From Roseateles_E cavernae (GTDB lineage Bacteria; Pseudomonadota; Gammaproteobacteria; Burkholderiales; Burkholderiaceae_C), in assembly GCF_040187885.1 (NCBI RefSeq), contig NZ_JBDPLH010000001.1, positions 868,001-932,000 on the forward strand: a stretch of DNA of 64,000 nt, read 5' to 3'. A program made the translations under genes and the position numbers. The notes under the pieces were generated by a model. That model saw nothing but the letters and a program-made list of their open reading frames with translations. It made no database searches and had not been told where the DNA came from. This document shows, piece by piece, positions 34,360 through 42,610 of this stretch. Position 1 is the stretch's first letter. Every line of letters starts with the position of its first letter.

Positions 34360-37300
34360 ATGAACTCATCGCTGAATCACACCTATCGACTGATCTGGAA
34401 CGAGCGGACCCAGGCCTATGTGGCCGTGGCCGAGACCACCACCGGCCGCGGCAAGCGCGCCTCGGGCGCGCTGCTGCTGGCCAGCCTGCTGGCCTGCGGC
34501 GGCGCGGCCGCCCAGAGCCCGGCGGCCGGGGCCCTGCCCAGCGGCGGCAGCGTGGTTGCCGGCCAGGCCCAGCTGAGCCAGACCGGAAAGCAGCTGCAGA
34601 TCGATCAGTCCAGCCACAAGCTGGTGATGAACTGGAGCAGCTTCGACATCGGCAGCCAGGCCGAGGTGAAGTTTGTCCAGCCGGGCAGCGACAGCGTGGC
34701 GCTGAACCGCGTCACCGGCGGGGCCGCCAGCGCCATCTTCGGCAAGCTGCAGGCCAATGGCCAGGTCTGGCTGGTCAATCCCAACGGGGTGGTGTTCGGG
34801 CGCGGCGCCAGCGTCGATGTGGGTGGCCTGGTGGCCAGCTCGCTGGCGATCAGCGATGCAGACTTCCTGGCCGGCCGCAGCCGCTTCGAGGCCGGCGCGG
34901 TGGCGGGCGCGGTGCGCAACGAGGGCGGGCTGCGCGCGGCCGAGGGCGGCGTGGTGGCCCTGATCGCGCCCCAGGTGGAGAACAGCGGCAGCATCCAGGC
35001 CCCGGGCGGCAGCGCCCTGCTGGGCGCGGGCGCCGCGGTGAGCCTGGACTTCGCCGGCGACGGTCTGCTCAGCCTGACGGTGGAGCGGGCCGCGCTGGAC
35101 GCCCATGTGGGCAATAGCGGCAGGCTCAGCGCCGGTCTGGTGCAGCTCAGCGCGGCGGCGGCCGGTGCGGTGCGAGCCAGCGTGGTGAACAACGAGGGGG
35201 TGATCGAGGCCCAGGGCCTGAGCCAGCAGGGCGGGCGCATCCTGCTCGACGGCGGCGCACAGGGCGAGGTCCATGTCGGCGGCCGGCTGGACGCCAGCGG
35301 TGGCGAGGGCGGCGGACGCATACGCGTGAGCGGCGAGCACATCCGGCTGGACGGCGGCGCAACGCTGGACGCCAGCGGCGCGGCCGGTGGAGGGCAGATC
35401 CATGTGGGCGGCGGCTGGCAGGGCAAGGATGCCAGCCAGCGCAATGCCACGACGGTGACGGCCGATGCCGGCGTGACGGCGCGTGCCAACGGAGGCCGGC
35501 AGGGCCAGGGCGGCGAGGTGGTGTTCTGGTCGGACGACGCGACCCGCTTCGCCGGCACGATAGAGGTGAAGGGCGGCAGCCAGGGCGGTGACGGCGGCCG
35601 CGCCGAGGTGTCGGGCAAGCAGACCCTGAACTACAGCGGCCGCACCGACGCCCGGGCCGCCAAGGGCCGCACCGGTGATTTGCTGCTGGATCCGGCCACC
35701 ATCACGGTCAAGGGCGGTGGCAGCGGCTCGGGCGGCGTGGGCGGCAGCGAGGTGTTCGAGAAAGACCTGGAGGCGCAGTCGGCCAATGTGCTGCTGCAGG
35801 CCAGCGGCAACATCAATTTCGCTGACCTGAACCAGAACGGCGGCGACGGCAAGCTCAGCATGCAGAACAACGTCAGCCTGCGCGTCGAGACCGGCGGCGT
35901 GGGCGGCAACATTACATTCGCCAACAAGGACAACACGGTCGAGGTGTCCGGCAGCGGCAGCATCATGCTGGTGGCCGGCGGCAAGGACACCGGGCAGATC
36001 ATCAACGCGCCCCAGATGATCGCCCATGGCAGCGGCAGCAATCCGGGCGGTCTGCCCGTCCACGATGTCACCCAGGTCGGCAGCGGCACGCCCGGCGCCG
36101 CCTCGATCACGCTGTTCGGCGCCGATGGCGTCACGGTGGGCGGTTCGCTGAGCACCAACGGCGGCTATGTGCGCATCTGGGCCGATTCCGATGCCATGAC
36201 CGGTGGCAGTTTCACCCTCAATGCGCCCGTCAACACCCGGGGCGGCAATCTCTACATCGCCTCCGGCAACGAGGGCGTGGTGCTGAACTCCAGCATCACG
36301 CTGGGCGCCGGCCGGCTGTTCTTCGACAACGAGAACGCGGCCTATGGCGGCCATGGCCCGAACGGCCCCAAGACCCTGGCCGGCACCATCAGCGCCAGCG
36401 GCGACCTGGAGGTCAACACCGCCTTCACCTTCAAGGGCGGTGCCAACATCCACACCGATGGCCTGATCAGGTTCGGCAATGTGGGCGTGAACCTGGACAC
36501 CGGCGCCGGCACGCTGACCCTGCGCGCCAGCGGCATCGACTGGGGCGGCGCCACGCTGAACAACCTCAGCACCGCCTCGCTGCGTCTGGAGCCCCATGAC
36601 AAGGCCACCAATATGGTGCTGGGCGATGCCGGCGGCTTTGCCTCGGCGACGACGCTGGCCAAGCTGCCGGGCATCAAGAACCTGACCATAGGCCGTGAGG
36701 ACGGCACCGGCACCATCAGCGTGGCCAGCGACTTCAGTTTCAATGCCAGCGGCCATTTCGAGATGGTCAACAAGACCGTGGACATCACGGCTGGCACCCT
36801 GACCAATACCGGCGGCGGTCTCACGCTGACCGGCGACACGGTCAATATCAGCAAGGCCGTGACGGCCAACGGCGGTGCCGGCAAGGTGACGATACGCCAG
36901 ATGACGGCGGCCAACGAGCTGCACCTGGGCACCGGCCTGAACAATTCGGTGATCGGCCAGGTCAATGCCGCAACCTTGGCGATAGGCCGTGTCGACGGGG
37001 GCAATCTGGTGTTCGACAGCGACATCAGCACCACCGCCAGCTCGGTGCATCTGATGAGCGGCGCGCGGGTCGAGGGCATCAATGGCGGCGTGGCGGCCGC
37101 CAATCTGGCCATCACGGCCGGCGGCGGTGCCGAGATCAGCAACGCCAGCTTCGACTTCAACAAGCTGGCGCTCAAGGTCGGCGGCGACACCACGATTGCC
37201 CCGAACCGCATGGGCAGCTTCGGCCTGGGCACGGTGGACGGCCTGGCCGGCCTGGAGATCAAGGCCGGCAGCGCGCCGACCGTGAATCTGACGGCCCGGC

Positions 37301-40122
37301 AGACCATCGGCGTCAACGCACCGATCAAGTTCAACAACAGCGCCGCGACGCTGAACCTGCGCGGCGCTCAGCTGACCAGCGCCGACGCCAGCACCCAGCT
37401 GTCGGGCCATGGCGCGGCCACCATCACCTACGACACGCGTGATGGCAACGCGCTGATCTTCTTCGGCAACAGCTTCGGCGGCCTGGGCGAGACCTCGCTG
37501 GCCCGCTTCAATGGCGTCAAGAAGCTGGTGATCGGCAGTGACCGCAACACGCTGGAAGCGATGGGGGATCTGAACCTGGCCGTCGGTGAGCTGGAGATTC
37601 GCGGCCGCGAGCTGCGCACCGACCATGCCATCACCAACCAGGGCCATGTCCGTCTGCATGCCCAGAACAGCGCGCTGGCCTTGAACGGGGCCGTGACGGC
37701 CGCCGGCAGCACGCTGGCGTTGAGCACCGGCGGCGGCCAGGCCATCAGCGCGAGCGGCGTGCTGACGGCCGCCAAGCTGGCCCTGCGCACCAGCGGCGAC
37801 GCCACGCTGAACACAAGCAGCCATCAGCTGGGCGAACTGGCCGCCGAGGCGGCCGATCTGAAGCTGACGAACGGCCGGGCGCTGACCGTCGGCACGGCGG
37901 ACGGCCTGGCGGGCGTGACGGTGGCCAAGACCGTGGACATCCGCCTCAGCGGTGCCGGCGCCGATCTGGTGCTGGACCGGGCCGTCAGCGCCGGCAATGC
38001 CGGCAACGCGGCCAGGCCGCTGCTGCTGGCCGCCGGGGGTAATTTCCACAACCGTGTCGGCTCCGCCGCGCTGAGCGCCACCGGCGGTAGCTGGGAGGTC
38101 TACTCCAGCGACCCGACCCGCGACACCGTCGGTGGGCTGGCGCCGGCCTTCAAGCAGTACAAGGCCAGGGTCGGCGACACCGTGCTGGGCAGCGGCAATG
38201 GCCTGCTCTACAGCAGGACCGCCCAGGTGATCGTGGGTCTGTCCGGGGTCATCAGCAAGGTCTATGACGGCAACACCTCGCTGACGCTGCACGACAAGCA
38301 GATGACCGTCAGCGCCGGCATCGACGGCGACATCGTCAGCGTCAAGGACGGTACGGCCGCGTTCGCCGACAAGAACGTGGGCAACAAGGCGGTTCATGTG
38401 AAGACCGCCACGATCACTGCTCGCAATGGCGCGGTGCAGGTCTATGGCTACGAGATGGTCTCCGAGTCCTGGGCCGGCGACATCACCCGCAAGACCATCT
38501 CGGTCAGCGGTGGCGTGACGGCAGCGTCCAAGGTGTATGACGGCCAGCGCACGGCCAGCCTCAATGGCAGTGGCGTGCTGGCGGGCCTGGTCGATGGCGA
38601 TGCTGTCGCCGCCAGCTTCAGTGGACAGTTCGCCGACAAGAACGTCGGCGTTGGCAAGACCGTGCTGGCCGATCTGGCGCTGACCGGGGCCGATGCCGGC
38701 AACTACCAGCTCGACACCCAGACGCTGAGCCTGAAGGCCGACATCACACCCCGGCAGATCATGGCCGGGGCCGTGACCGTGGCCGGCAAGGTCTATGACG
38801 GCAACCGCAGCGCGACGGTCAGCGGTGGAACCTTACAGGGCCTGCTGGCCGGCGACACCGTCAACGGCACGCTCAGCGGCGAGTTCGTCGACAAGAACGC
38901 CGGCTCGGCCAAGGATGTGGCCGTGACGCTGGCGCTGAGCGGCGCCGATGCCGGCAACTACCAGCTCGACAGCAGCAGCCAGATCGCCAAGGGCGACATC
39001 AGCCGCAAGAGCATCAGCGCCGGCGCGGTGACGGTGGCCGGCAAGGTCTATGACGGCAACACCGTCGCCAGCGTCGGCGGCGGCGCGCTCCAGGGCCTGA
39101 TCGGGGGCGACGCGGTGGCGGCGGATCTGAGCGGCCAGTTCGCCGACAAGAACGTCGGGGTCGGCAAGGATGTGGCCGTGACCTTGGCGCTCAAGGGCGC
39201 CGATGCCGGCAACTACCAGCTCGACGCCGGCAGCCGCAGCGCCAAGGGCGACATCACGCAGCGCCTGCTCAGCGCCGAGCACATCGTCGTCGCCGGCAAG
39301 GTCTATGACGGCAATAGCGAGGCCGAGGTGCGCGAGATCCGCGTGGCCGGCGTTCTGCCCGGCGAGCAGGTGCTGGTGGCCGCACAGGGGCGCTTTGCCG
39401 ACCCTTCCGCGGGCCGTGACAAGCCGGTTGCGATCAGCGCCGTGCAGCTCAGCGGTGCCGATGCCGCCAACTACCGCCTCGACAGCAAGGGACTCCACGC
39501 GCTGGCCAGCATCGATGCGCCGCCGGCCAGCGATGCCAGGACCTCGGTGCTGGTCAAGCCGCAGCATGGCAACGGTACCCAGGCCATATCAAGCGCCGGG
39601 ATGGCTGTTACTGTTCTGAACGGCGCCGATATGGGCGTCGCGAGCGATCTCGTGAGCGGCGGCGCCAATGCCGGCTTCAACACCGAGCAGGCCCTGTACG
39701 GTGCGGGCCAGTACAGCATCGCCGTCGACGCTCCGGCGCTGGAGCAGCCGCTGCGTGCCGATGTGCCGGTGTTCTCGCAGCGCGCTGCGGCGCAGCCCGA
39801 GTCGCTGGGCCGCTATCTGCTGACCGACCTCGGCGACAGCCTGGCGGTGCTGCCGGGCTCGCAGGCGCCGACGCCGCTGCCGGAGCAGGCGGCCGGCCTG
39901 CGCTACAGCGGCGAGGCGATGCTGTTGCTGTCGGCCCGGCAGACCAGCGTGCTGCGCTTGAGCTTTGACGACGCCGGTGGTCTGCGGGTGGAGGTGCCGG
40001 CGGCGGTGGCGGCCCTGGGGCACGAGGTCCTGAGTGCCTACGCCCTCAGCGCGCTCAAGCGCGACGCCGGCATCGGGCTTGACCAGGTGCGCGCGGTGGT
40101 GCTGCACTACGGTTCGGTCTGA
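34360..40122 (+). CDS. Two-partner secretion exoprotein (TpsA), haemagglutinin-like adhesin with YDG repeats
   Basis: A 1920-residue secreted beta-helix protein. The extended signal peptide region NHTYRLIWNERTQAYVAVAE (residues 6-25) precedes a signal peptide ending near AAAQS. The TPS secretion domain (about 60-300) has VNPNGVVFGRG (NPNG at 140-143). A long Gly/Asn/Ser-rich beta-helix follows, and then five YDG-type repeats with KVYDG at residues 1300, 1391, 1477, 1562 and 1647. The ~220-residue C terminus has no VENN motif and no recognisable toxin, so this is an adhesin or biofilm matrix protein rather than a CDI effector. The ATG at 34360 follows AGGAATTCCC. Transported by the upstream TpsB. 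Confidence 0.93.
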   Translation: MNSSLNHTYRLIWNERTQAYVAVAETTTGRGKRASGALLLASLLACGGAAAQSPAAGALPSGGSVVAGQAQLSQTGKQLQIDQSSHKLVMNWSSFDIGSQAEVKFVQPGSDSVALNRVTGGAASAIFGKLQANGQVWLVNPNGVVFGRGASVDVGGLVASSLAISDADFLAGRSRFEAGAVAGAVRNEGGLRAAEGGVVALIAPQVENSGSIQAPGGSALLGAGAAVSLDFAGDGLLSLTVERAALDAHVGNSGRLSAGLVQLSAAAAGAVRASVVNNEGVIEAQGLSQQGGRILLDGGAQGEVHVGGRLDASGGEGGGRIRVSGEHIRLDGGATLDASGAAGGGQIHVGGGWQGKDASQRNATTVTADAGVTARANGGRQGQGGEVVFWSDDATRFAGTIEVKGGSQGGDGGRAEVSGKQTLNYSGRTDARAAKGRTGDLLLDPATITVKGGGSGSGGVGGSEVFEKDLEAQSANVLLQASGNINFADLNQNGGDGKLSMQNNVSLRVETGGVGGNITFANKDNTVEVSGSGSIMLVAGGKDTGQIINAPQMIAHGSGSNPGGLPVHDVTQVGSGTPGAASITLFGADGVTVGGSLSTNGGYVRIWADSDAMTGGSFTLNAPVNTRGGNLYIASGNEGVVLNSSITLGAGRLFFDNENAAYGGHGPNGPKTLAGTISASGDLEVNTAFTFKGGANIHTDGLIRFGNVGVNLDTGAGTLTLRASGIDWGGATLNNLSTASLRLEPHDKATNMVLGDAGGFASATTLAKLPGIKNLTIGREDGTGTISVASDFSFNASGHFEMVNKTVDITAGTLTNTGGGLTLTGDTVNISKAVTANGGAGKVTIRQMTAANELHLGTGLNNSVIGQVNAATLAIGRVDGGNLVFDSDISTTASSVHLMSGARVEGINGGVAAANLAITAGGGAEISNASFDFNKLALKVGGDTTIAPNRMGSFGLGTVDGLAGLEIKAGSAPTVNLTARQTIGVNAPIKFNNSAATLNLRGAQLTSADASTQLSGHGAATITYDTRDGNALIFFGNSFGGLGETSLARFNGVKKLVIGSDRNTLEAMGDLNLAVGELEIRGRELRTDHAITNQGHVRLHAQNSALALNGAVTAAGSTLALSTGGGQAISASGVLTAAKLALRTSGDATLNTSSHQLGELAAEAADLKLTNGRALTVGTADGLAGVTVAKTVDIRLSGAGADLVLDRAVSAGNAGNAARPLLLAAGGNFHNRVGSAALSATGGSWEVYSSDPTRDTVGGLAPAFKQYKARVGDTVLGSGNGLLYSRTAQVIVGLSGVISKVYDGNTSLTLHDKQMTVSAGIDGDIVSVKDGTAAFADKNVGNKAVHVKTATITARNGAVQVYGYEMVSESWAGDITRKTISVSGGVTAASKVYDGQRTASLNGSGVLAGLVDGDAVAASFSGQFADKNVGVGKTVLADLALTGADAGNYQLDTQTLSLKADITPRQIMAGAVTVAGKVYDGNRSATVSGGTLQGLLAGDTVNGTLSGEFVDKNAGSAKDVAVTLALSGADAGNYQLDSSSQIAKGDISRKSISAGAVTVAGKVYDGNTVASVGGGALQGLIGGDAVAADLSGQFADKNVGVGKDVAVTLALKGADAGNYQLDAGSRSAKGDITQRLLSAEHIVVAGKVYDGNSEAEVREIRVAGVLPGEQVLVAAQGRFADPSAGRDKPVAISAVQLSGADAANYRLDSKGLHALASIDAPPASDARTSVLVKPQHGNGTQAISSAGMAVTVLNGADMGVASDLVSGGANAGFNTEQALYGAGQYSIAVDAPALEQPLRADVPVFSQRAAAQPESLGRYLLTDLGDSLAVLPGSQAPTPLPEQAAGLRYSGEAMLLLSARQTSVLRLSFDDAGGLRVEVPAAVAALGHEVLSAYALSALKRDAGIGLDQVRAVVLHYGSV
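38257..39500 (+). repeat. Five tandem YDG-type repeats in the TpsA coding sequence
   Basis: Units start at KVYDG codons at 38257, 38530, 38788, 39043 and 39298, giving periods of 91, 86, 85 and 85 codons. Units 2-4 share FADKNVG(V) or FVDKNAG and the end pattern GADAGNYQLD at almost identical DNA sequence, which points to recent duplication. Such MBG/YDG modules form stalk-like beta-sandwiches in bacterial surface proteins. Confidence 0.9.
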
Positions 40123-40132
40123 GGCCGCCCCG

Positions 40133-40161
40133 CCCCGTCCATCGCGAGCCGATGGACGGGG
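40133..40161 (+). terminator. 11-bp perfect hairpin after tpsA
   Basis: CCCCGTCCATC (40133-40143), a 7-base loop and GATGGACGGGG (40151-40161), placed 10 bases after the tpsA stop. There is no U tract, so it may act as an mRNA 3' stabiliser or a Rho-assisted end rather than a classical intrinsic terminator. Confidence 0.6.
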
Positions 40162-40238
40162 CCCACCCGATCAAGGCATGGTGTCCGTGGCGGCGCTGTG
40201 CCGCTAAGATGCGGACATACTTCTGGTGAAGCGAAAAA

Positions 40239-41057
40239 ATGCCTGTCGATCCACAACTTCGTACCCTGGACATCGAGATCCCCACCCAGCCCGAGGTGTT
40301 GGTCAAGCTGTCGCTGCTGATGGCGGCGGAAGATGTGGACCTGCCGGCGATCTCGGGCCTGGTCGAGACCGATATGGCGCTGGCCGCCGCCGTGCTGAAG
40401 GCGGTCAATTCCTCGCTCTATGGCCTGCAGGGCCGGGTGCAGACCGTGCACCAGGCGCTGACCTATCTGGGCATGCGCGAGGTCGCGGCCATCACCTTCG
40501 AGATGGGGCTGCGCGCCGCGTTCCCGCCGGCCGCCGAGCTGGAGCCGGTCTGGACCCGTGCCTCGCAGCGCGGTCTGCTGATGGGCCGCATGGGCCAGAT
40601 GCTGGGTGTGGACCCCTGGGCCTCGCATTCGGCGGGCCTGTTCGAGGAATGCGGCAAGGCGGTGCTCTACCGCCATGCCTCGGCCCATTACCCGGCCATG
40701 CTGCGCGCCGCGCAGACCGATGCCGAGCTGGTGCAGCTGGAGCACACGGCCTTCGGCGTCAGCCATGACGCGCTGGGCGCGGCCTTGTGCGAGAGCTGGG
40801 GTCTGGCGCCGGCGGCGGTCACCAGCGTGCGCCACCATGTGCAGATCCAGGACAACCTGCTGATCCCGGAGGCGGCCCAGCGCCGCAGCATCTGCGCGAT
40901 CTCGGCGATCGCCTGGGTGCTGATGAACAAGCCGGCGGATCTGGAAGAGGTCGCCCACGCGATCGCGCCCCAGGCCCAGCTCGACGAGACCCTGGTGCTG
41001 CGCGCCGCACGCCGCGTCAGCGAGCAGCTCAACGAAGCGCAGTCCAGAGGACGGTAG
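40239..41057 (+). CDS. HDOD-domain signalling protein
   Basis: A 272-residue single HDOD-domain protein. The domain fills residues about 10-215, beginning with the typical IPTQPEVLVKLSLLM and ISGLVETDMALAAAVLKAVNSSLYG. As in other HDOD proteins the metal-binding HD pair of true phosphohydrolases is not seen in its usual context. HDOD proteins take part in motility, quorum-sensing and c-di-GMP control, often as protein-interaction modules. It stands convergent with a diguanylate cyclase gene (4 bases between), a neighbourhood that fits c-di-GMP signalling. No output domain is attached. Confidence 0.9.
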   Translation: MPVDPQLRTLDIEIPTQPEVLVKLSLLMAAEDVDLPAISGLVETDMALAAAVLKAVNSSLYGLQGRVQTVHQALTYLGMREVAAITFEMGLRAAFPPAAELEPVWTRASQRGLLMGRMGQMLGVDPWASHSAGLFEECGKAVLYRHASAHYPAMLRAAQTDAELVQLEHTAFGVSHDALGAALCESWGLAPAAVTSVRHHVQIQDNLLIPEAAQRRSICAISAIAWVLMNKPADLEEVAHAIAPQAQLDETLVLRAARRVSEQLNEAQSRGR

Positions 41058-41061
41058 ACCC

Positions 41062-42099
41062 TCAAGCCGCGAGGCTGAGCCGGTCGCGGCCGGCGTGCTT
41101 GGCGATGTAGAGCGCCTCGTCGGCCGCCTGCAGCAGCGCCTGCGGGCTCAGATAGGGATGGCTGGTACTGTAGGCCGCCAGGCCGATGCTGACGGTCAGG
41201 ATCTTGTCGGCCGCCGGGCTGGCCGGATGGGCCAGCGCCAGCGCACGCCAGTCCTCGCGCAGCTGCTCCATCAGGCCCTGGGCCATCTCCATATCGAAAC
41301 CCGGCAGCAGCGCGACGAACTCCTCGCCGCCCAGGCGCGCGACCACATCGGTGTCGCGCTTGAAGCGCTCGCCCAGCAGCTTGGCAAAGGCCTGCAGCGC
41401 CGCGTCGCCGGCGGCCCGGCCCTGCTGCTCGTTGTAGGCCCGGAAGCTGTCGAGGTCCATCACCGCCAGCGCCAGCCGGCTGTGCTGGCGCTGGGCGCGC
41501 TTGAACTCGCGGCGCAAGGCGTCGTCGAACTCGCGGCGGTTGGCCAGGCCGGTCAAGGTGTCGGAGCGGCTCAGCGCCGCCAGCTCGCGCCGGGCGGCGT
41601 CCAGCGCCTGTTGCGTCTGCGCCAGCACGCGGCCGTGCTGCTCGACCTCGCTGCGCAGGCGCGCGGCCTCCGACTGTTCCTGCTGCAGCTGGGCCCCCAG
41701 GCTCTGATGCACCCGCTCGAAGGCCTTGTTGATCTGGTGCAGCTCGCGCGGCCCGCCCTGCGTGTCAGGCCATGACAGCGAGCTCGGCGGCAGGCTGGGA
41801 TCGAAGCTGTGGGCGCGCTCGGCCAGGCGGCGCAACGGCCGCAGCAGCAGACGCTCCAGCATCAGCACGCTGGCCAGGCCCAGGGCCAGCACCAGCAACA
41901 GATCCTGCAGCGCCATGCCCAGCACATGCTCGGTGTCCAGCCTGGCCTCATGGCCGGCGCGCAGCCAGGCCGCCAGGGCCACGCCCAGCAGGCCGACCAG
42001 GGCCAGCACGGCCAGCGTGCGTGTCTTCACCGACCCGCTGCTGGCGGGGGCGAGGTGCTTGGCGGCGCTGAACGGGAGTTTCACGATGCCGGACTGCAA
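41062..42099 (-). CDS. Membrane-bound GGDEF diguanylate cyclase
   Basis: Makes c-di-GMP from two GTP. Up to 345 residues: two membrane helices (about 27-45 and 62-82) with a very short periplasmic loop, a HAMP-like or linker helix with a coiled coil (about 120-175), and a GGDEF domain (about 180-345) with the intact active-site GGEEF. The inhibitory I-site RxxD (RDTD) stands five residues before GGEEF, so product inhibition is expected. The start is uncertain: the first in-frame codon is TTG at 42099, with a GTG at 42084 as alternative, and neither has a clear ribosome site. It is divergent from arsR-sox. Confidence 0.9.
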   Translation of the reverse strand: MQSGIVKLPFSAAKHLAPASSGSVKTRTLAVLALVGLLGVALAAWLRAGHEARLDTEHVLGMALQDLLLVLALGLASVLMLERLLLRPLRRLAERAHSFDPSLPPSSLSWPDTQGGPRELHQINKAFERVHQSLGAQLQQEQSEAARLRSEVEQHGRVLAQTQQALDAARRELAALSRSDTLTGLANRREFDDALRREFKRAQRQHSRLALAVMDLDSFRAYNEQQGRAAGDAALQAFAKLLGERFKRDTDVVARLGGEEFVALLPGFDMEMAQGLMEQLREDWRALALAHPASPAADKILTVSIGLAAYSTSHPYLSPQALLQAADEALYIAKHAGRDRLSLAA

Positions 42100-42194
42100 G
42101 GCAATGGCGGTGAGCCAAATTGTGCATGGGGGCGAGCCTCGTGCGGTGGCCGTAGCGCCCAGGGTATATCCCAGGCTTGATCGGGCTCAAGAGG

Positions 42195-42216
42195 TATAAA
42201 TTAGTAATTGCTTATA
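42195..42216. promoter_or_regulatory. AT-rich promoter/operator region of the arsR-sox operon
   Basis: TATAA (42195-42199) and TTATA (42212-42216) are inverted with a 12-base spacer in a strikingly AT-rich stretch (42194-42225) ending 7 bases before the ArsR start. Dyads of this type are common ArsR-family operators, and the position over the likely -10 element would allow repression. Binding by the ArsR product is inference. Confidence 0.5.
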
Positions 42217-42231
42217 TATTGATGTGAAGCC

Positions 42232-42597
42232 ATGAAACCCCAGACAGAGCCGCCGGCCGAGGCCGACCGGGTGTACGAGATCGCCGCCGAGCTCTTCGGC
42301 CTGATGGCCACGCCCTTGCGGCTGAAGATCATCAGCGCGCTGTGCAACGGCGAGAAAAGCGTGTCGGACCTGCTGCTCGAGATCGAGACCACGCAGCCGA
42401 ATATGTCGCAGCACCTCGGCCATCTCTACCGCGCCGGCATCCTGGCGCGGCGTCGCGACGGGGTGCAGATGTTCTACCGCGTCAGCAACGAGCGCGCCGT
42501 CGCGCTGTGCCGCGCGGTCTGCACCCAGATCGCGATCGAGATGGACGACCCGCAGTCGGTCGAGCCCGCCGAGCGGCTGCTGATGGCCCGGGCCTGA
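42232..42597 (+). CDS. ArsR-family regulator heading the sox operon (SoxR-type)
   Basis: A 121-residue ArsR/SmtB winged-helix repressor. The HTH is at residues about 42-70 (KSVSDLLLEIETTQPNMSQHLGHLYRAGIL) and the beta wing RRRDGVQMFYRV at about 73-83. It lacks an arsenic-type CxC site. The only Cys residues are C38, C93 and C97. Known sulfur regulators of this family (SqrR, BigR, SoxR) sense per/polysulfide through two Cys; here C38 lies three residues off the aligned SqrR/BigR position, by my alignment. The stop is 13 bases before soxC with an AAGGAGA between, so the regulator is the first gene of the operon and probably autoregulates it. Confidence 0.85.
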   Translation: MKPQTEPPAEADRVYEIAAELFGLMATPLRLKIISALCNGEKSVSDLLLEIETTQPNMSQHLGHLYRAGILARRRDGVQMFYRVSNERAVALCRAVCTQIAIEMDDPQSVEPAERLLMARA

Positions 42598-42610
42598 AGG
42601 AGAGCAGACC

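Noticed and set aside
34366..38397. 1343-codon open frame on the minus strand opposite tpsA
   Set aside because: It is the antisense shadow of a GC-biased gene; the protein is an Ala/Gly/His/Gln low-complexity string, while the + strand encodes a recognisable TPS exoprotein.
38257..39500. Tandem repeats as a CRISPR array
   Set aside because: The repeats are 255-273 bp in-frame protein modules, without short direct repeats and unique spacers.
34360..40122. TpsA as a contact-dependent inhibition (CdiA) toxin
   Set aside because: No VENN motif, no toxin-like C terminus and no small immunity gene downstream; the next gene is an HDOD protein after a hairpin.
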